A stretch of 64,000 nucleotides of DNA, from contig CM047426.1 in the NCBI GenBank assembly GCA_026168455.1, positions 44,224,307-44,288,306 on the forward strand, given 5' to 3'. The position numbers and the translations under genes are program-made. The DNA comes from Theocolax elegans (Eukaryota; Arthropoda; Insecta; Hymenoptera; Cerocephalidae). Shown here piece by piece: positions 21,882-31,392 of the stretch (within the stretch, counting starts at the first letter, position 1; each line of letters starts with the position of its first letter). Under the pieces are notes generated by a model. That model was not told the DNA's origin. It searched no databases and saw only the letters and a list, made by a program, of their open reading frames with translations.

Positions 21882-22575
21882 AGTAGTTAGGGCAAGGCGG
21901 CTGTCAAGCCAGGCGGGTTCTAAGCCACTTACCATCAGAGCAAGCGATTCCTACCTTACCGACTGCGGGTTCTAATCCCTGCTAAATGTAGTTTTGCATA
22001 GGTTAAATGATTGGTAATATGGTAATCTATCATACCGACACCCGCTAGCCTTGCATAGTCAAAATCTACTATACCGACAGTGGTTAGGTCTAGCCAAAGG
22101 GAGGTTATGTATGAATCTTCATGCGCGAGTGTCAAAATCTACTATACCGGCAATGGTTAGATCTAGCATAAGCAAGGTTATGTACGAATCTTCGATATCG
22201 ATCGCGAGTGACAAAATCTACTATATCGGCAGTCGCAAAAGAGAGGTTATGTACGAATCTTCGATATCGATCGCGAGTGATAAAATCGACTATATCGACT
22301 GTCGCAAAAGAGAGGTTATGTACGAATTTTCTATATCGATCGCGAGTGACAAAATCTACTATATCAGCAGTCGCAAAAGAGAGGTTATGTACGAATCTTC
22401 GATATCGATATACGCGAGCCGCTACCGACGTGAGTTGGCGAGATCGAAGCTAGCGCCGCCCCCCCATCCTCGTTGCTCCTTGCGTCGGCGTCGGCGTCTG
22501 CGTCTGCGTCTGCGTCATAGTTTTACTTACCTACCCAACTGTTGCTCCAACGACATATAGGGAGAGAGGTTATGT
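21882..22575 (+). repeat. Polinton left TIR (694 bp) with 69-bp internal tandem repeats
   Basis: An inverted copy of 38350-39043; the one difference I noticed is near 22369. From about 22200 it holds a 69-bp tandem unit (ATCGCGAGTGACAAAATCTA at 22201, again near 22270 and 22339), with degenerate copies before. The 169-codon ORF read through both TIRs is a by-product of the repeat. Confidence 0.95.
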
Positions 22576-22988
22576 CACGACTCTCGTGCGAGTTTAAGTG
22601 TTAGAATGTTTGATCAATTATACAAATTCATTTGTAGAATATATAAAAAAAAAATTAATTTTTTTGTTTATATTTTATAAGTATAAACAAATTCATTTGT
22701 TTATACTTATTTAGTTTGTCCGGCATTTTGTTTTTTTAACCAATCAGAGATCACCTTATGATCAAACTTACTTACTTACGAAAGTAAGCCCCGGCATTCT
22801 CGTTGCTCCTTGCTTCGGTGTCTACGTCTTTGAGGTTATGCGATGTTATGTTACGATTATGGAGAGGGAGTGGAAGTGGATTAATAGAAATAATTAAACA
22901 ATACAAGTATTTAAATTAAATATATGTATATTCTTTAAAATTTAGTTTTCTTACAAAAAATAGTACATTAAATTACAAATACAAATGA
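22576..22988. other. Polinton subterminal spacer, no gene seen
   Basis: AT-rich, with a fragment (CTCGTTGCTCCTTGC, about 22798) repeated from the TIR. Confidence 0.6.
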
Positions 22989-24242
22989 TTATACAATTTT
23001 TTTTACATCACCACTGATTGGATTATATTTAACTATACGATCATGTAAAATTAAGCAGTACGCAGTAGTTTCTGCTGGTATGTTTTGTTTGGCTTCAAAT
23101 TCAATGCGTACGTCTACAGCAGCCTGTTTTATGGACTCATTTTGCTTCGAACAATCGATCACTATAAGCGGTATACGATTAATGAAGTCGCTTCTGCTTA
23201 ATAATGGATCCAACATTGTCCCGTTGTTATTATTGTTGTAGTATGTACTTTGAAACTGTACATACATATCATATAATAGAGCAAACTGATTACACGTCAC
23301 ATCAAGATTTAAGTTTCCATAAGGATAATACTGAGAGTTTAAGAAAAGTTTAACGTTTTGAATGTTACAATGATCGAATCGGCTTGCATTACGTTCTCTG
23401 GATCCTTTTCGCTTAGTTTGGAAGGCTAAAATGACAAATCTTGGTTTTTCCAATTGATTCGATGTCTTGACCGTCCAAACGTGTCTCGATGTCGTGGGAA
23501 GCATCGGATATTCAAATAGTTCCCACGATCGAAAACTCATAGCAATAGGTATATCCTTCTGTATGTAGTTAAATAGTTGTATTTTACGTCTGTCCGACAG
23601 AACAACATAGGGCATAAGCCACTCTATTCGAGTAATTTCTATTTTAAAGTCTTCGTACTTTTCTTGATCACCGACTTTTACAGTAGCTTGTCGAATGGCG
23701 TTCAAATCGTTTCTAGATCTTGTAAGTACGAGCTCATGCTTTACGTTCACCACAATTTTGCGATAATCTTCAGCGAATCCCAATACCATGGAAAGCGGTA
23801 TCGATACATCAAAATTGCCGGTCGCGTCAGATATAGATTTTGTCTCTTCAACATCGAGCCAACCAGCATTTTCCAAAGTTTTGCTTTGATTGTGATTGTA
23901 GGATACGTAACCTTTCATGAGACTGGTTAATCCCACATTTTTACATCTGTCAATTTCTATAGCATTAATTTCATATCTAATTTCTTCGAATAAGTGACAT
24001 ATAGCATTGTTTATGAGTCTAGTACTATAAAGTGCAGTATTGTTTGAAGATGAAAGTTTTCCACAAATGTGTAATGAACTTTTCGATGGCAACAGACATA
24101 AATCTTGATGTTGAACTGCTATACGAATTTCATAACTGTTGTTGAAAGACTGTGATGTGTAGGGTTGATGTGCGTGAATCTCATAGTGAGCGATAGACTC
24201 ATCAAAAATCACTGGTGCTTGAACGCTAAGAATATCTTCCAT
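22989..24242 (-). CDS. Polinton major capsid protein (double jelly-roll, hexon-like)
   Basis: An intact frame of about 417 codons from ATG 24242. Length, beta-rich composition and motifs such as GKLSSSNN, INNAICHLFEEIRYEINAIE and LTSLMKGYVSYNHNQ match the double jelly-roll capsid protein of arthropod Polintons, which builds the icosahedral shell. The frame is open up to 24275, but only through a non-ATG codon, so I place the start at 24242. It heads the minus-strand block of structural genes, capsid - small protein - penton - protease - PLA2, read from the middle outward. No breaks seen. The call rests on family resemblance and on gene order. Confidence 0.85.
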   Translation of the reverse strand: MEDILSVQAPVIFDESIAHYEIHAHQPYTSQSFNNSYEIRIAVQHQDLCLLPSKSSLHICGKLSSSNNTALYSTRLINNAICHLFEEIRYEINAIEIDRCKNVGLTSLMKGYVSYNHNQSKTLENAGWLDVEETKSISDATGNFDVSIPLSMVLGFAEDYRKIVVNVKHELVLTRSRNDLNAIRQATVKVGDQEKYEDFKIEITRIEWLMPYVVLSDRRKIQLFNYIQKDIPIAMSFRSWELFEYPMLPTTSRHVWTVKTSNQLEKPRFVILAFQTKRKGSRERNASRFDHCNIQNVKLFLNSQYYPYGNLNLDVTCNQFALLYDMYVQFQSTYYNNNNNGTMLDPLLSRSDFINRIPLIVIDCSKQNESIKQAAVDVRIEFEAKQNIPAETTAYCLILHDRIVKYNPISGDVKKIV

Positions 24243-24284
24243 TATGTTTTGGAGTAAAGTGACAACAACAAACAAATAAACAAG

Positions 24285-24479
24285 TTATTTTCTCTTGCTC
24301 TGTACGTGCTTTTTCTTTCCTATGCAACTTTTGTTTGCGACGGTGTTGAGACCTATGCTTTTCAGAAACTGAATGTTCTGTCGTGTTAGTCCTTTGACGT
24401 TTTGTCGATGACTGATCGTCCGACGACATGGTGGAGTGTTATATCCGGAGCCAGTTTTAACATTAAATACAATACCCAT
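24285..24479 (-). CDS. Polinton small conserved protein
   Basis: A 64-codon ORF whose ATG overlaps the penton stop by one base (TAATG), as in a translationally coupled pair. It ends 43 bases before the capsid start. It contains LTRQNIQFLKSIGL and a basic tail. Similar short proteins sit at this place in other Polintons. Function not known; a minor virion or assembly factor is possible. A 67-codon frame at 24226-24429 overlaps in another frame and is less likely real. Confidence 0.6.
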   Translation of the reverse strand: MGIVFNVKTGSGYNTPPCRRTISHRQNVKGLTRQNIQFLKSIGLNTVANKSCIGKKKHVQSKRK

Positions 24480-25168
24480 TATGATATTTTTTTCACGTGT
24501 AGACGAACAGTTATAATTTCACCGCGTAGATTCACCAAATCTCCGTCTTGATCAACTATTCGTAATTGTAAATGATCTATGACGTTAACAGATACTGGCA
24601 AATATATTATTTGTTTAGGCACTTCGATTATTTTGTAACCAGGTGGCACAGCAGGAAAAAACTCATGAATGGTGTGAACCTTTCTTTGATTTATGTATGC
24701 TCCAGTTGTTACATTACATTCGACACGTAATGCATTCACTTTAAGAATGGCGACTGGTAGATCGGAAACATGATTTTTATACGGTGGTAAGAGACGTTGA
24801 GTGAAACCTAGCAAGCGACCAATCGAATCTACAGGTTCAAAATTTACTTGATGACTGCAAGTAATCAAACTACGTAAAGTATTATTATTGGGTTTGATAC
24901 TGAGTTTGATTCCCTTAGACTTTAGAGTTTCTTGTAAAACTTTTTCTATATCTTCAATCTCATAGCTACCAGTTGGTAGCTCAATTACTTCGTCACCAAC
25001 ATAAAATTTATTATGACCAATGTCAATATTTGGAATAGAATTAAATGTCAGTAACTCAACCAAACCCAAAACGTAATTTTTATCACGATTGAGTTCTATA
25101 GGAGGAAAATAGTGCGTTTCTAGCACTGATGTATTGCCTGACAAGCTAAGTGTCAAAGATTCAACCAT
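24479..25168 (-). CDS. Polinton minor capsid (penton, single jelly-roll)
   Basis: An intact 229-codon ORF. The beta-rich sequence with VLGLVELLTFNSIPNI, PTGSYEIEDIEKVLQETL and IGRLLGF matches the Polinton penton base-like protein that plugs the five-fold vertices. It lies between the protease and the small protein in the expected gene order. No breaks. Confidence 0.82.
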   Translation of the reverse strand: MVESLTLSLSGNTSVLETHYFPPIELNRDKNYVLGLVELLTFNSIPNIDIGHNKFYVGDEVIELPTGSYEIEDIEKVLQETLKSKGIKLSIKPNNNTLRSLITCSHQVNFEPVDSIGRLLGFTQRLLPPYKNHVSDLPVAILKVNALRVECNVTTGAYINQRKVHTIHEFFPAVPPGYKIIEVPKQIIYLPVSVNVIDHLQLRIVDQDGDLVNLRGEIITVRLHVKKIS

Positions 25169-25214
25169 TGTGAAAGTTTATATGGAACTAAAGCTATTCA
25201 TAAATATCACTGAT

Positions 25215-25592
25215 TTATATATGTTTTTTCAAAAGAAAATTATTTGATGTGTTTAACAAATCACATAAAAATTTTAAACAAAGATGTCCACATACAAATG
25301 TATTGAATTGTTGGTATCTTTTGTAATTGTACTTGATGTTATTAACTTTTAAGTAAGTTATGAGATCTATCGGTGGTCTTAAATCCCCAAAACTGTCGAA
25401 ATAAAAGACATTTTTACCATTTTTTCGATAGGCCACCCAGTGCGTGCCAGGACCAGTATTATCATCAAGATTTATTACTGCAGATTCTATAGACAATGGA
25501 CCACCACGTGGTAATGCGTTTCTCATAAATACTCCTCGAAAATTTAGAATTTGTAATTTTTTTGCATACTTATTTATATCTAAATCCGTCAA
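25215..25592 (-). CDS. Polinton adenain-like cysteine protease
   Basis: About 125 codons. The catalytic set is visible: GTHWVAY (His), YFDSFGD (Asp), and VCGHLC (Cys). The family (adenovirus protease, C5-like) matures capsid proteins within the particle. The frame has no ATG at its conserved N-terminus; it is open upstream into the end of the PLA2 gene, which overlaps in another frame across a run of 13 A (minus strand, 25624-25636). Expression may use a non-ATG start or frameshift, or a homopolymer length error may hide the true start. Confidence 0.85.
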   Translation of the reverse strand: MTDLDINKYAKKLQILNFRGVFMRNALPRGGPLSIESAVINLDDNTGPGTHWVAYRKNGKNVFYFDSFGDLRPPIDLITYLKVNNIKYNYKRYQQFNTFVCGHLCLKFLCDLLNTSNNFLLKKHI

Positions 25593-25609
25593 TGGTCGTC
25601 GAGGTAGTT

Positions 25610-26464
25610 TTACAGAAATGAAATTTTTTTTTTTTTGACCCTCCTTTTTTTTTTAGACACACCTTTGGATTTTCTTTTCTTTTGACATTTTAAAATTATA
25701 CCGTAGCCTGTTTGATGAGGTTTCAGATACAAACCATTGCCAAGTGTTAACGCTTCTACACGTTGATTATGTCTTTTTTGCTCTTCTAGTTGGTTTTTAG
25801 CTGCACTTGCTCTGTTAATAGCTTGTGCTATTCCAGCAGCGCCTCCTGCTAGCGAACCTACAGCACTAAGCCCTGCGAATATCGAAATGAGAGCTGGTAA
25901 AAAACCACCTGCTTTTGAAACAGGGAGAATTCGAGGTAAATTGACATTACGTTTACCACCAATTTTTTTTACGTTATCGCGAGCAATTTTTAATGCATTT
26001 TTTATAAGTATCTTGGAATTGTTATTCGGTGCAGTAGATTTAAGCGTTGTATTTATCAATTTCTTTAATGTCAACAACTTTCTTTTTTTACTTTTTCTTT
26101 TACTACTGCTTTTCTTCTTCAAACCCATTCCTAATTTTGATTTCATTTTCATAATATTTGATACTGCAAATGCAGCGGCTTTTTCACCAATACTGGAATC
26201 CGTTGCTCGTACACGTTGCCACGCTTTTTCAGCTAATACGCGATCTGCAGCGTTTCGTGCACTAATATCCTCACGGTTTTTAGAGTAAGCGATATCGTGT
26301 TCCTTGCATGCACTGTCCAACGGATTAATTCCAGGATCACCTCGATCTAAACGTCTTTGAAGTTTCGTACCGGGTCCACAGTATTGGTATCCTGGTATGT
26401 GTAATTCAAACGGTAGTTTATTTATAAGCTTATTGACAACACCTTTACCCTCATGAACGATCAT
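25610..26464 (-). CDS. Polinton minor virion protein with phospholipase A2 domain
   Basis: 284 codons, ATG 26464. Residues ~20-60 carry a parvovirus-type secreted PLA2 core: YCGPGTKL is the calcium loop and ACKEHDIAYS holds the catalytic His-Asp pair. In such viruses this domain breaches endosomal membranes. The middle is very basic (SSKRKSKKRK). The C-terminal third has a hydrophobic Gly/Ala segment (FLPALISIFAGLSAVGSLAG) and a coiled stretch as in adenovirus/Polinton minor core proteins, and ends basic. Transcribed divergently from the ATPase across a 94-bp promoter region. Confidence 0.85.
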   Translation of the reverse strand: MIVHEGKGVVNKLINKLPFELHIPGYQYCGPGTKLQRRLDRGDPGINPLDSACKEHDIAYSKNREDISARNAADRVLAEKAWQRVRATDSSIGEKAAAFAVSNIMKMKSKLGMGLKKKSSSKRKSKKRKLLTLKKLINTTLKSTAPNNNSKILIKNALKIARDNVKKIGGKRNVNLPRILPVSKAGGFLPALISIFAGLSAVGSLAGGAAGIAQAINRASAAKNQLEEQKRHNQRVEALTLGNGLYLKPHQTGYGIILKCQKKRKSKGVSKKKRRVKKKKISFL

Positions 26465-26558
26465 AACTGATCAGTAGTTCGATGCCGACTGAATACAGTG
26501 CTATAAAATAAGCTTTTTATAACTGACTCAGTCAGTCACGATTTAGAAGCTGTACAAG
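26465..26558. promoter_or_regulatory. Bidirectional promoter region between PLA2 and ATPase genes
   Basis: Two TATA-like boxes in opposite directions (CTATAAAATA on plus; TTATAAAAAG on minus) lie in 94 bp between divergent starts, with tandem TCAGT initiator-like pentamers (26528-26536). Inferred from sequence only. Confidence 0.55.
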
Positions 26559-27265
26559 ATGGATTTCGAGGAACAGTCTCTCAAACTTCCTATAATTAAC
26601 TTTGATCAATTTACACATCAAGACGGTAAATAAATGCTAAACGTCATGGTGATTTGTTGCCAGATAGCATACGTGCTGTGTTTTGTGGACCTTCCAACTG
26701 CGGTAAAACGAATGCTCTACTAGCTCTTCTCGTGCATCCCAATGGATTAAAATTTGAAAATATATACGTATACTCAAAATCGTTAAATCAAGCAAAATAC
26801 AAATTTTTGGAGAAACTGATTGAGCCGATAGAGGGGGTAAAATATTTACCATTTAGTGAACATGAATTAGTTGTATCACCGGACAAGGCTCTTGCGAATT
26901 CTGTAATGATATTCGATGATATAGCCTGTGAAAAACAAGATAATGTTAAAGCATTTTATTGTATGGGAAGACATAAAAATGTTGATTGCTTTTATCTTTG
27001 TCAGTCTTATGCTCAAATTCCAAAACATTTAGTACGCGATAACGTTAATTTATTAATCATATTTCATCAAGATGATGTAAATTTGAAACATATTTATAAC
27101 GATCATGTTACTACTGACATGCAATACCCACGTTTCAAAGAATTGTGTTCATTGTGTTGGAACAATAATCATGGCTTTCTTGTTATTGACAAAGATCGTG
27201 ATATAGATAAAGGAAGATATAGACAAGGATTCGATAAATTTATTATAAATGTAAATCATAAGTAA
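26559..27265 (+). CDS. Polinton packaging ATPase (FtsK/HerA-type), one frameshift
   Basis: The core (26654-27265) is open for about 200 codons. Walker A is FCGPSNCGKTNALL and Walker B is VMIFDDIAC; a Gln-containing strand (FYLCQSYAQIP) follows, as in the A32/FtsK packaging ATPases that pump DNA into the capsid. ATG 26559 begins a good leader (MDFEEQSLKLPIINFDQFTH), but it is in another frame and meets TAA at 26631-26633; the core frame is closed upstream by TAA at 26627. So a one- or two-base indel near 26625 separates them. Confidence 0.85.
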
Positions 27266-27304
27266 TAAAATATACATTTTTATAACAGACCTCGAAGTGA
27301 CAAC

Positions 27305-27805
27305 ATGGCAGGTTTTAATCAGCAAATTGACGTATTACGTCAAATGGAGAAAGCTCGCGATGCTATAAAACGTAAATATAACTTGTTAAAAGCAAACAAG
27401 ATGAATACTGAACAAACTATGATCGAAGCTTTCAAACCCATTGTACAACCGCTAGAAAAGTTAGTAGAAACCTCCAAATTTAAATCAAAAAAGTTAATTA
27501 CACCAAAACTTGAAAAACAAGAGGATGTTTCACATTTATATGCAATGAAAAAGGAGAAGGAGGAAGAGGATATGGAGGAGGGTGAGCCGGATGAGACACT
27601 CAATGATTCAGATAGTCAAGAAAACGCTTCATATATATCAGCGGATAGTGCTTCTGATATTGATGATATTACACCACAAAAAAATATTGTAAGCAAGTAT
27701 CTTACAATGATAAAACGAGGTGAAACCAGAAAATTGGATACAACGTATGGTGTGCGGAAACTGAAAGATTCGTTTATGATAGCGAATATCGTTAGGATAA
27801 TCTAA
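27305..27805 (+). CDS. Polinton acidic protein, C-terminus lost at a rearrangement
   Basis: 166 codons from ATG 27305. The first 150 residues are helical then acidic (EKEEEDMEEGEPDET), and include LDTTYGVRKLKDSFMI, a motif I associate with a widespread arthropod Polinton protein of unknown function. At about 27785 the sequence runs into an inverted DNA-polymerase fragment, so the last few residues (ANIVRII) are chimeric and the normal C-terminal part is absent. Probably non-functional. Confidence 0.6.
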   Translation: MAGFNQQIDVLRQMEKARDAIKRKYNLLKANKMNTEQTMIEAFKPIVQPLEKLVETSKFKSKKLITPKLEKQEDVSHLYAMKKEKEEEDMEEGEPDETLNDSDSQENASYISADSASDIDDITPQKNIVSKYLTMIKRGETRKLDTTYGVRKLKDSFMIANIVRII

Positions 27806-29165
27806 ATCAACCTCTAAGATATAACCAATCTCAGCGTCATCATCTACACTTAAAAAGTCAATATTTTCAAAATCTGTAAACCATTCAAAACAATCAAGTG
27901 GAAGTGATTGTGTCATAGCCCACCCGTATAAATTATTAGCGTCCAAATACATTAAATACACATTTTCTTCATTTTCTTTATAATTTTCTTTCATGTATAC
28001 ATTATTTGCTGCAGCATAGCGATGTGAGCATTGACTCAATCCACCTCTGATACCTCTTTCAATAAATAGAACCATATCAATATCCGTTAAAAGTCGTAAT
28101 TTTACTTTTGTGTATTTCAACATAGCATCCCATGAAAATCCAGGTGTTGTAAAATAGTGTGCAGGATCTAAGTCATAAGCTATTAGACATTGTTCTCGAA
28201 AATTTTCAAATACATCAGCTAGTAATAGGATATCAGTTTTCATGTAAAGGTCCGAATATTCACCGATATTTTTGAGATTAAAAGTATTCCATACTAGTTG
28301 TGCATGGTCATAATCTTCATCAGATACAGTGAAATCATTGAGAGAACTATAAAACTTGCTTTTAGCAGGTAGTCTCTCTTCAGACAATCTCTCCCAGCAG
28401 TCAAGATATTCATAAGGAAAAACTCCTTTTCTCATCAAAAGTGCAATTTTTTCATCGCTGATGTCATTAAACATGGAACGTACGATTTTATATTCAGTTA
28501 AATAGGAAGCTAATTTATCGAGGGATGATGCCATAAAGCGGAATGAATCAATAAATCGAAATTTAATACTACTATTTTCGACATGTTTTGTAAAAGAAAT
28601 GTAACGCTCTTTCGTTAGAGGAAGAAGATCAATACTGCCAGGAAAATGATTAGATACATCAGAAATAATGAAATGCGCATCATAACCACTAAGATTATGA
28701 AAAACGACTGGTATAGTTCGTGAATCTTGATAATTTAGGTTACAATCATCATGTGCAACACCTCTATATTTACTTGTTAGATGACAGTGATCACGACATT
28801 TTTTTCTTCCATCCATAGACTTTTCACAAATATGACAAATATTAGTTTCCTGAAAATTAATCAGTTGTTCAGGTGTAAGTGTTTCCATAGGTTGAGAATG
28901 GTTGTACAAATATTCAACCTTCTCAGTTAAATATTTTAATTGTTCAGCAAACCAACGAGCTGGATTTTGACCTCTGTAAGATTTATAGGTCGACAAGGAA
29001 TCGTCATAGCTACACTTTAAAAAAAAGCCGATACTAAACATTTCGTGCTCGTGAAACGAAATTGTATCTTTTATAGTCTCAAATGTCTCACCGACTTCGT
29101 CTATTCGTGTCTGAACAGGTCGTAACAAGCATTCACAGTCTGCATAAATAATGAAAGGTGCTTTT
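27793..29165 (-). pseudogene. Polinton DNA polymerase B fragment, copy A
   Basis: The frame runs from about 29165 to the rearrangement near 27793. It includes the exonuclease motif FIIYADCE (Asp/Glu), a Cys/His cluster (CHICEKSMDGRKKCRDHCH), NLSGYDAHFI and the exo III-type YMKTDILLLADVF. It ends just after MYLDANNLYGWAMTQSLP, the polymerase motif A. Motif B and the motif C (DTD) that complete the active site are missing. Such polymerases are protein-primed and copy the linear element. Copy A has a longer open frame than copy B. Confidence 0.88.
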
Positions 29166-30055
29166 CATAGTGGAAGCTGTATATAGAGTTTGGATATATC
29201 GGGTACAGAAAGTTCAATATAGATTGGTTATTCATAAAGACACTAGTTTTTTTGAGTTGAATAGCAACCAAGTTTTCATTAAACTATAGCACTACTGTGA
29301 AAAATTAGGTTTTGTATGAGAGCTTCAGTACTATATCGTCCACACCATCGAGTCATTAGTTCCGCGTTTAACGCGTTTGCGAACATTTTCCATAGTCTTC
29401 CGTATTACATCATTATTCATCAATTTGAAAGATTTTTCTCAAATTTATCTTAAGGAGGTGGCATACCCGGTAGGTTACCGACTGAGCAAAAAAAGATAAT
29501 TATTCCACTTATTTAAAAAATGCACAATTTTATGTAAAAATCAGAATACAGACGCACTAGATAATTAAATAATAAGTCATTCTCAATGTTCTAGGTCAAT
29601 CCAACAAAGGACACCCTAAAAATTTCTGCCACCGAAGAATCACGGACAATCGTACATTTTCGGTGCAGAAATTTTTTAGGGTGTCTTCTTTGTTGTATTG
29701 ACCTGGGAACATTGAAGTAATGACTTATTAAATTGCGTATTTGTTAAATAAAATGTAATAATACCTTTTTTGGCTCGCGTCGGTAATCCATTGGGTAAGC
29801 CACCTCTTAACATTGGCTCTCATGTTAATATTCAACTCTATATATGGCTTGCAGCCACGCACTCTGCTTGAATTTTAATACTTGATGAATTTTGTGAGAG
29901 TAAGTCATGTGAAATGCTTTGTTTTAGTGTTCGATCAATGAATAACTAATTTTTTTTATGTGTCAATGTAGCAACAGTTTTTCTGCTTGAGATCAGGAGG
30001 GTTTCGCATGCACTGGGACAGAAGGTAAGTCATTATGTTTGTACATGAATGTCAT
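29166..30055. other. Spacer between the two polymerase fragments
   Basis: No gene seen. It contains the TTAA-flanked MITE (29454-29806). The remainder does not match the polymerase. Confidence 0.6.
29454..29806. mobile_element. 353-bp MITE flanked by TTAA
   Basis: TTAA on both sides (29450-29453, 29807-29810) and imperfect inverted ends (GGAGGTGGCATACCC, GAGGTGGCTTACCC). Inside is a hairpin with arms around 29575-29645 and 29655-29730 (AGGTCAATCCAACAAAG and its near-complement). TTAA fits piggyBac- or Kolobok-type mobility. Confidence 0.72.
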
Positions 30056-31385
30056 TAGGATAATCTAAACAATCAACCTCTAAAATATAACCAATGTTCA
30101 GCGTCATCATCTCCTACTTAAAAAGTCAATATTTTCAAAATCTGTAAACCATTCAAAACAATCAAGTGGAAGTGATTGTGTCATAGCCCACCCATATAAA
30201 TTATTAGCGTCCAAATACATTAAATACACATTTTCTTCATTTTCTTTATAATTTTCTTTCATCTATACATTATTTGCTGCAGCATAGCGATGTGAACATT
30301 GACTCAATCCACCTCTGATACCTCTTTCAATAAATAGAACCATATCAATATCCGTTAAAAGTCGTAATTTTACTTTTGTATATTTCAACATAGCATCCCA
30401 TGGAAATCCAGGTATGGTAAAATAGTGTGCAGGATCCAAATCATAAGCTATTAGACATTGTTCACGAAAATTTTCAAATACATCAGCTAGTAATAGGATA
30501 TCGGTTTTTAAAAGATTAAAAGTATTCCATACTTGTTGTGCATGATCATAATCTTCATCAGATACAGTGAAATCATTGAGAGAAACTGTAAAACTTGCTT
30601 TTAGCAGGTAGTCTCTCTTCAGACAATCTCTTCCAGCAGTCAAGATATTCATAAGAAAAAACTCCTTTTCTCATCAAAAGTGCAATTTTTTCATCGTTGA
30701 TGTCGTTAAACATGGAACATACGATTTTATATTCAGTCAAATAGGAAGCTAATTTATCGAGGGATGATGCCATAAAGCGGAATGAATCAATAAATCGAAA
30801 TTTAATACTAATATTTTCTACATGTTTTGTAAAAGAAATGTAACGCTCTTTTGTTAGAGGAAGAACATCAATACTGCCAGGAAAATGATTAGATACGTCA
30901 GAAATAATTAAATGCGCATCATATCCACTAAGATTATGAAAAACGACTGGTATAGTTCGTGAATCTTGATAATTTAGGTTACAATCATCATGTGCAACGC
31001 CTCTATATTTACTTGTTAGATGACAGTGATCACGACATTTTTTTCTTCCATCCATAGGCTTTTCACAAATATGTCAAATATTAGTTTCCTGAAAATTAAC
31101 CAGTTGTTCGGGTATAAGTGTTTCCATAGGTTGAGAATGTTTATACAAATATTCAACCTTCTCAGCTAAATATTTTAATTGTTCAGCAAACCAACGAGCT
31201 GGATTTTGACCTCTGTAAGATTTATAGATCGACAAAGAATCATCATAGCTACACTTTAAAAAAAAAGCCGATACTAAAAATTTTGTCTCAAATGTCTCAC
31301 CAACTTCGTCTATTTCTGTCTGAACAGGTCATAACAAGCATTCGCAGTCTGCATAAATAATGAAAGGTGCTTTTTCTTTATAATT
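30056..31385 (-). pseudogene. Polinton DNA polymerase B fragment, copy B
   Basis: A diverged duplicate of copy A in the same orientation, ending at the same point (ATTAGGATAATCTAAA). It has a small deletion near 30510 (the segment encoding IGEYSDLYM is lost), several frameshifts and a lost Cys codon near 31075. It continues upstream into the polymerase N-terminal region, so it is the original locus and copy A is the added piece. Confidence 0.85.
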
Positions 31386-31392
31386 ATAATTT

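Noticed and set aside
21930..22000. tRNA-like B box (GGTTCTAATCC) in the TIR
   Set aside because: No matching A box or cloverleaf could be drawn; probably chance or a remnant.
22051..22560. 169-codon ORF present in both Polinton TIRs
   Set aside because: It is driven by the 69-bp repeats, which happen to be a multiple of three; Arg-rich tail is low complexity. Presence in both arms follows from the TIR.
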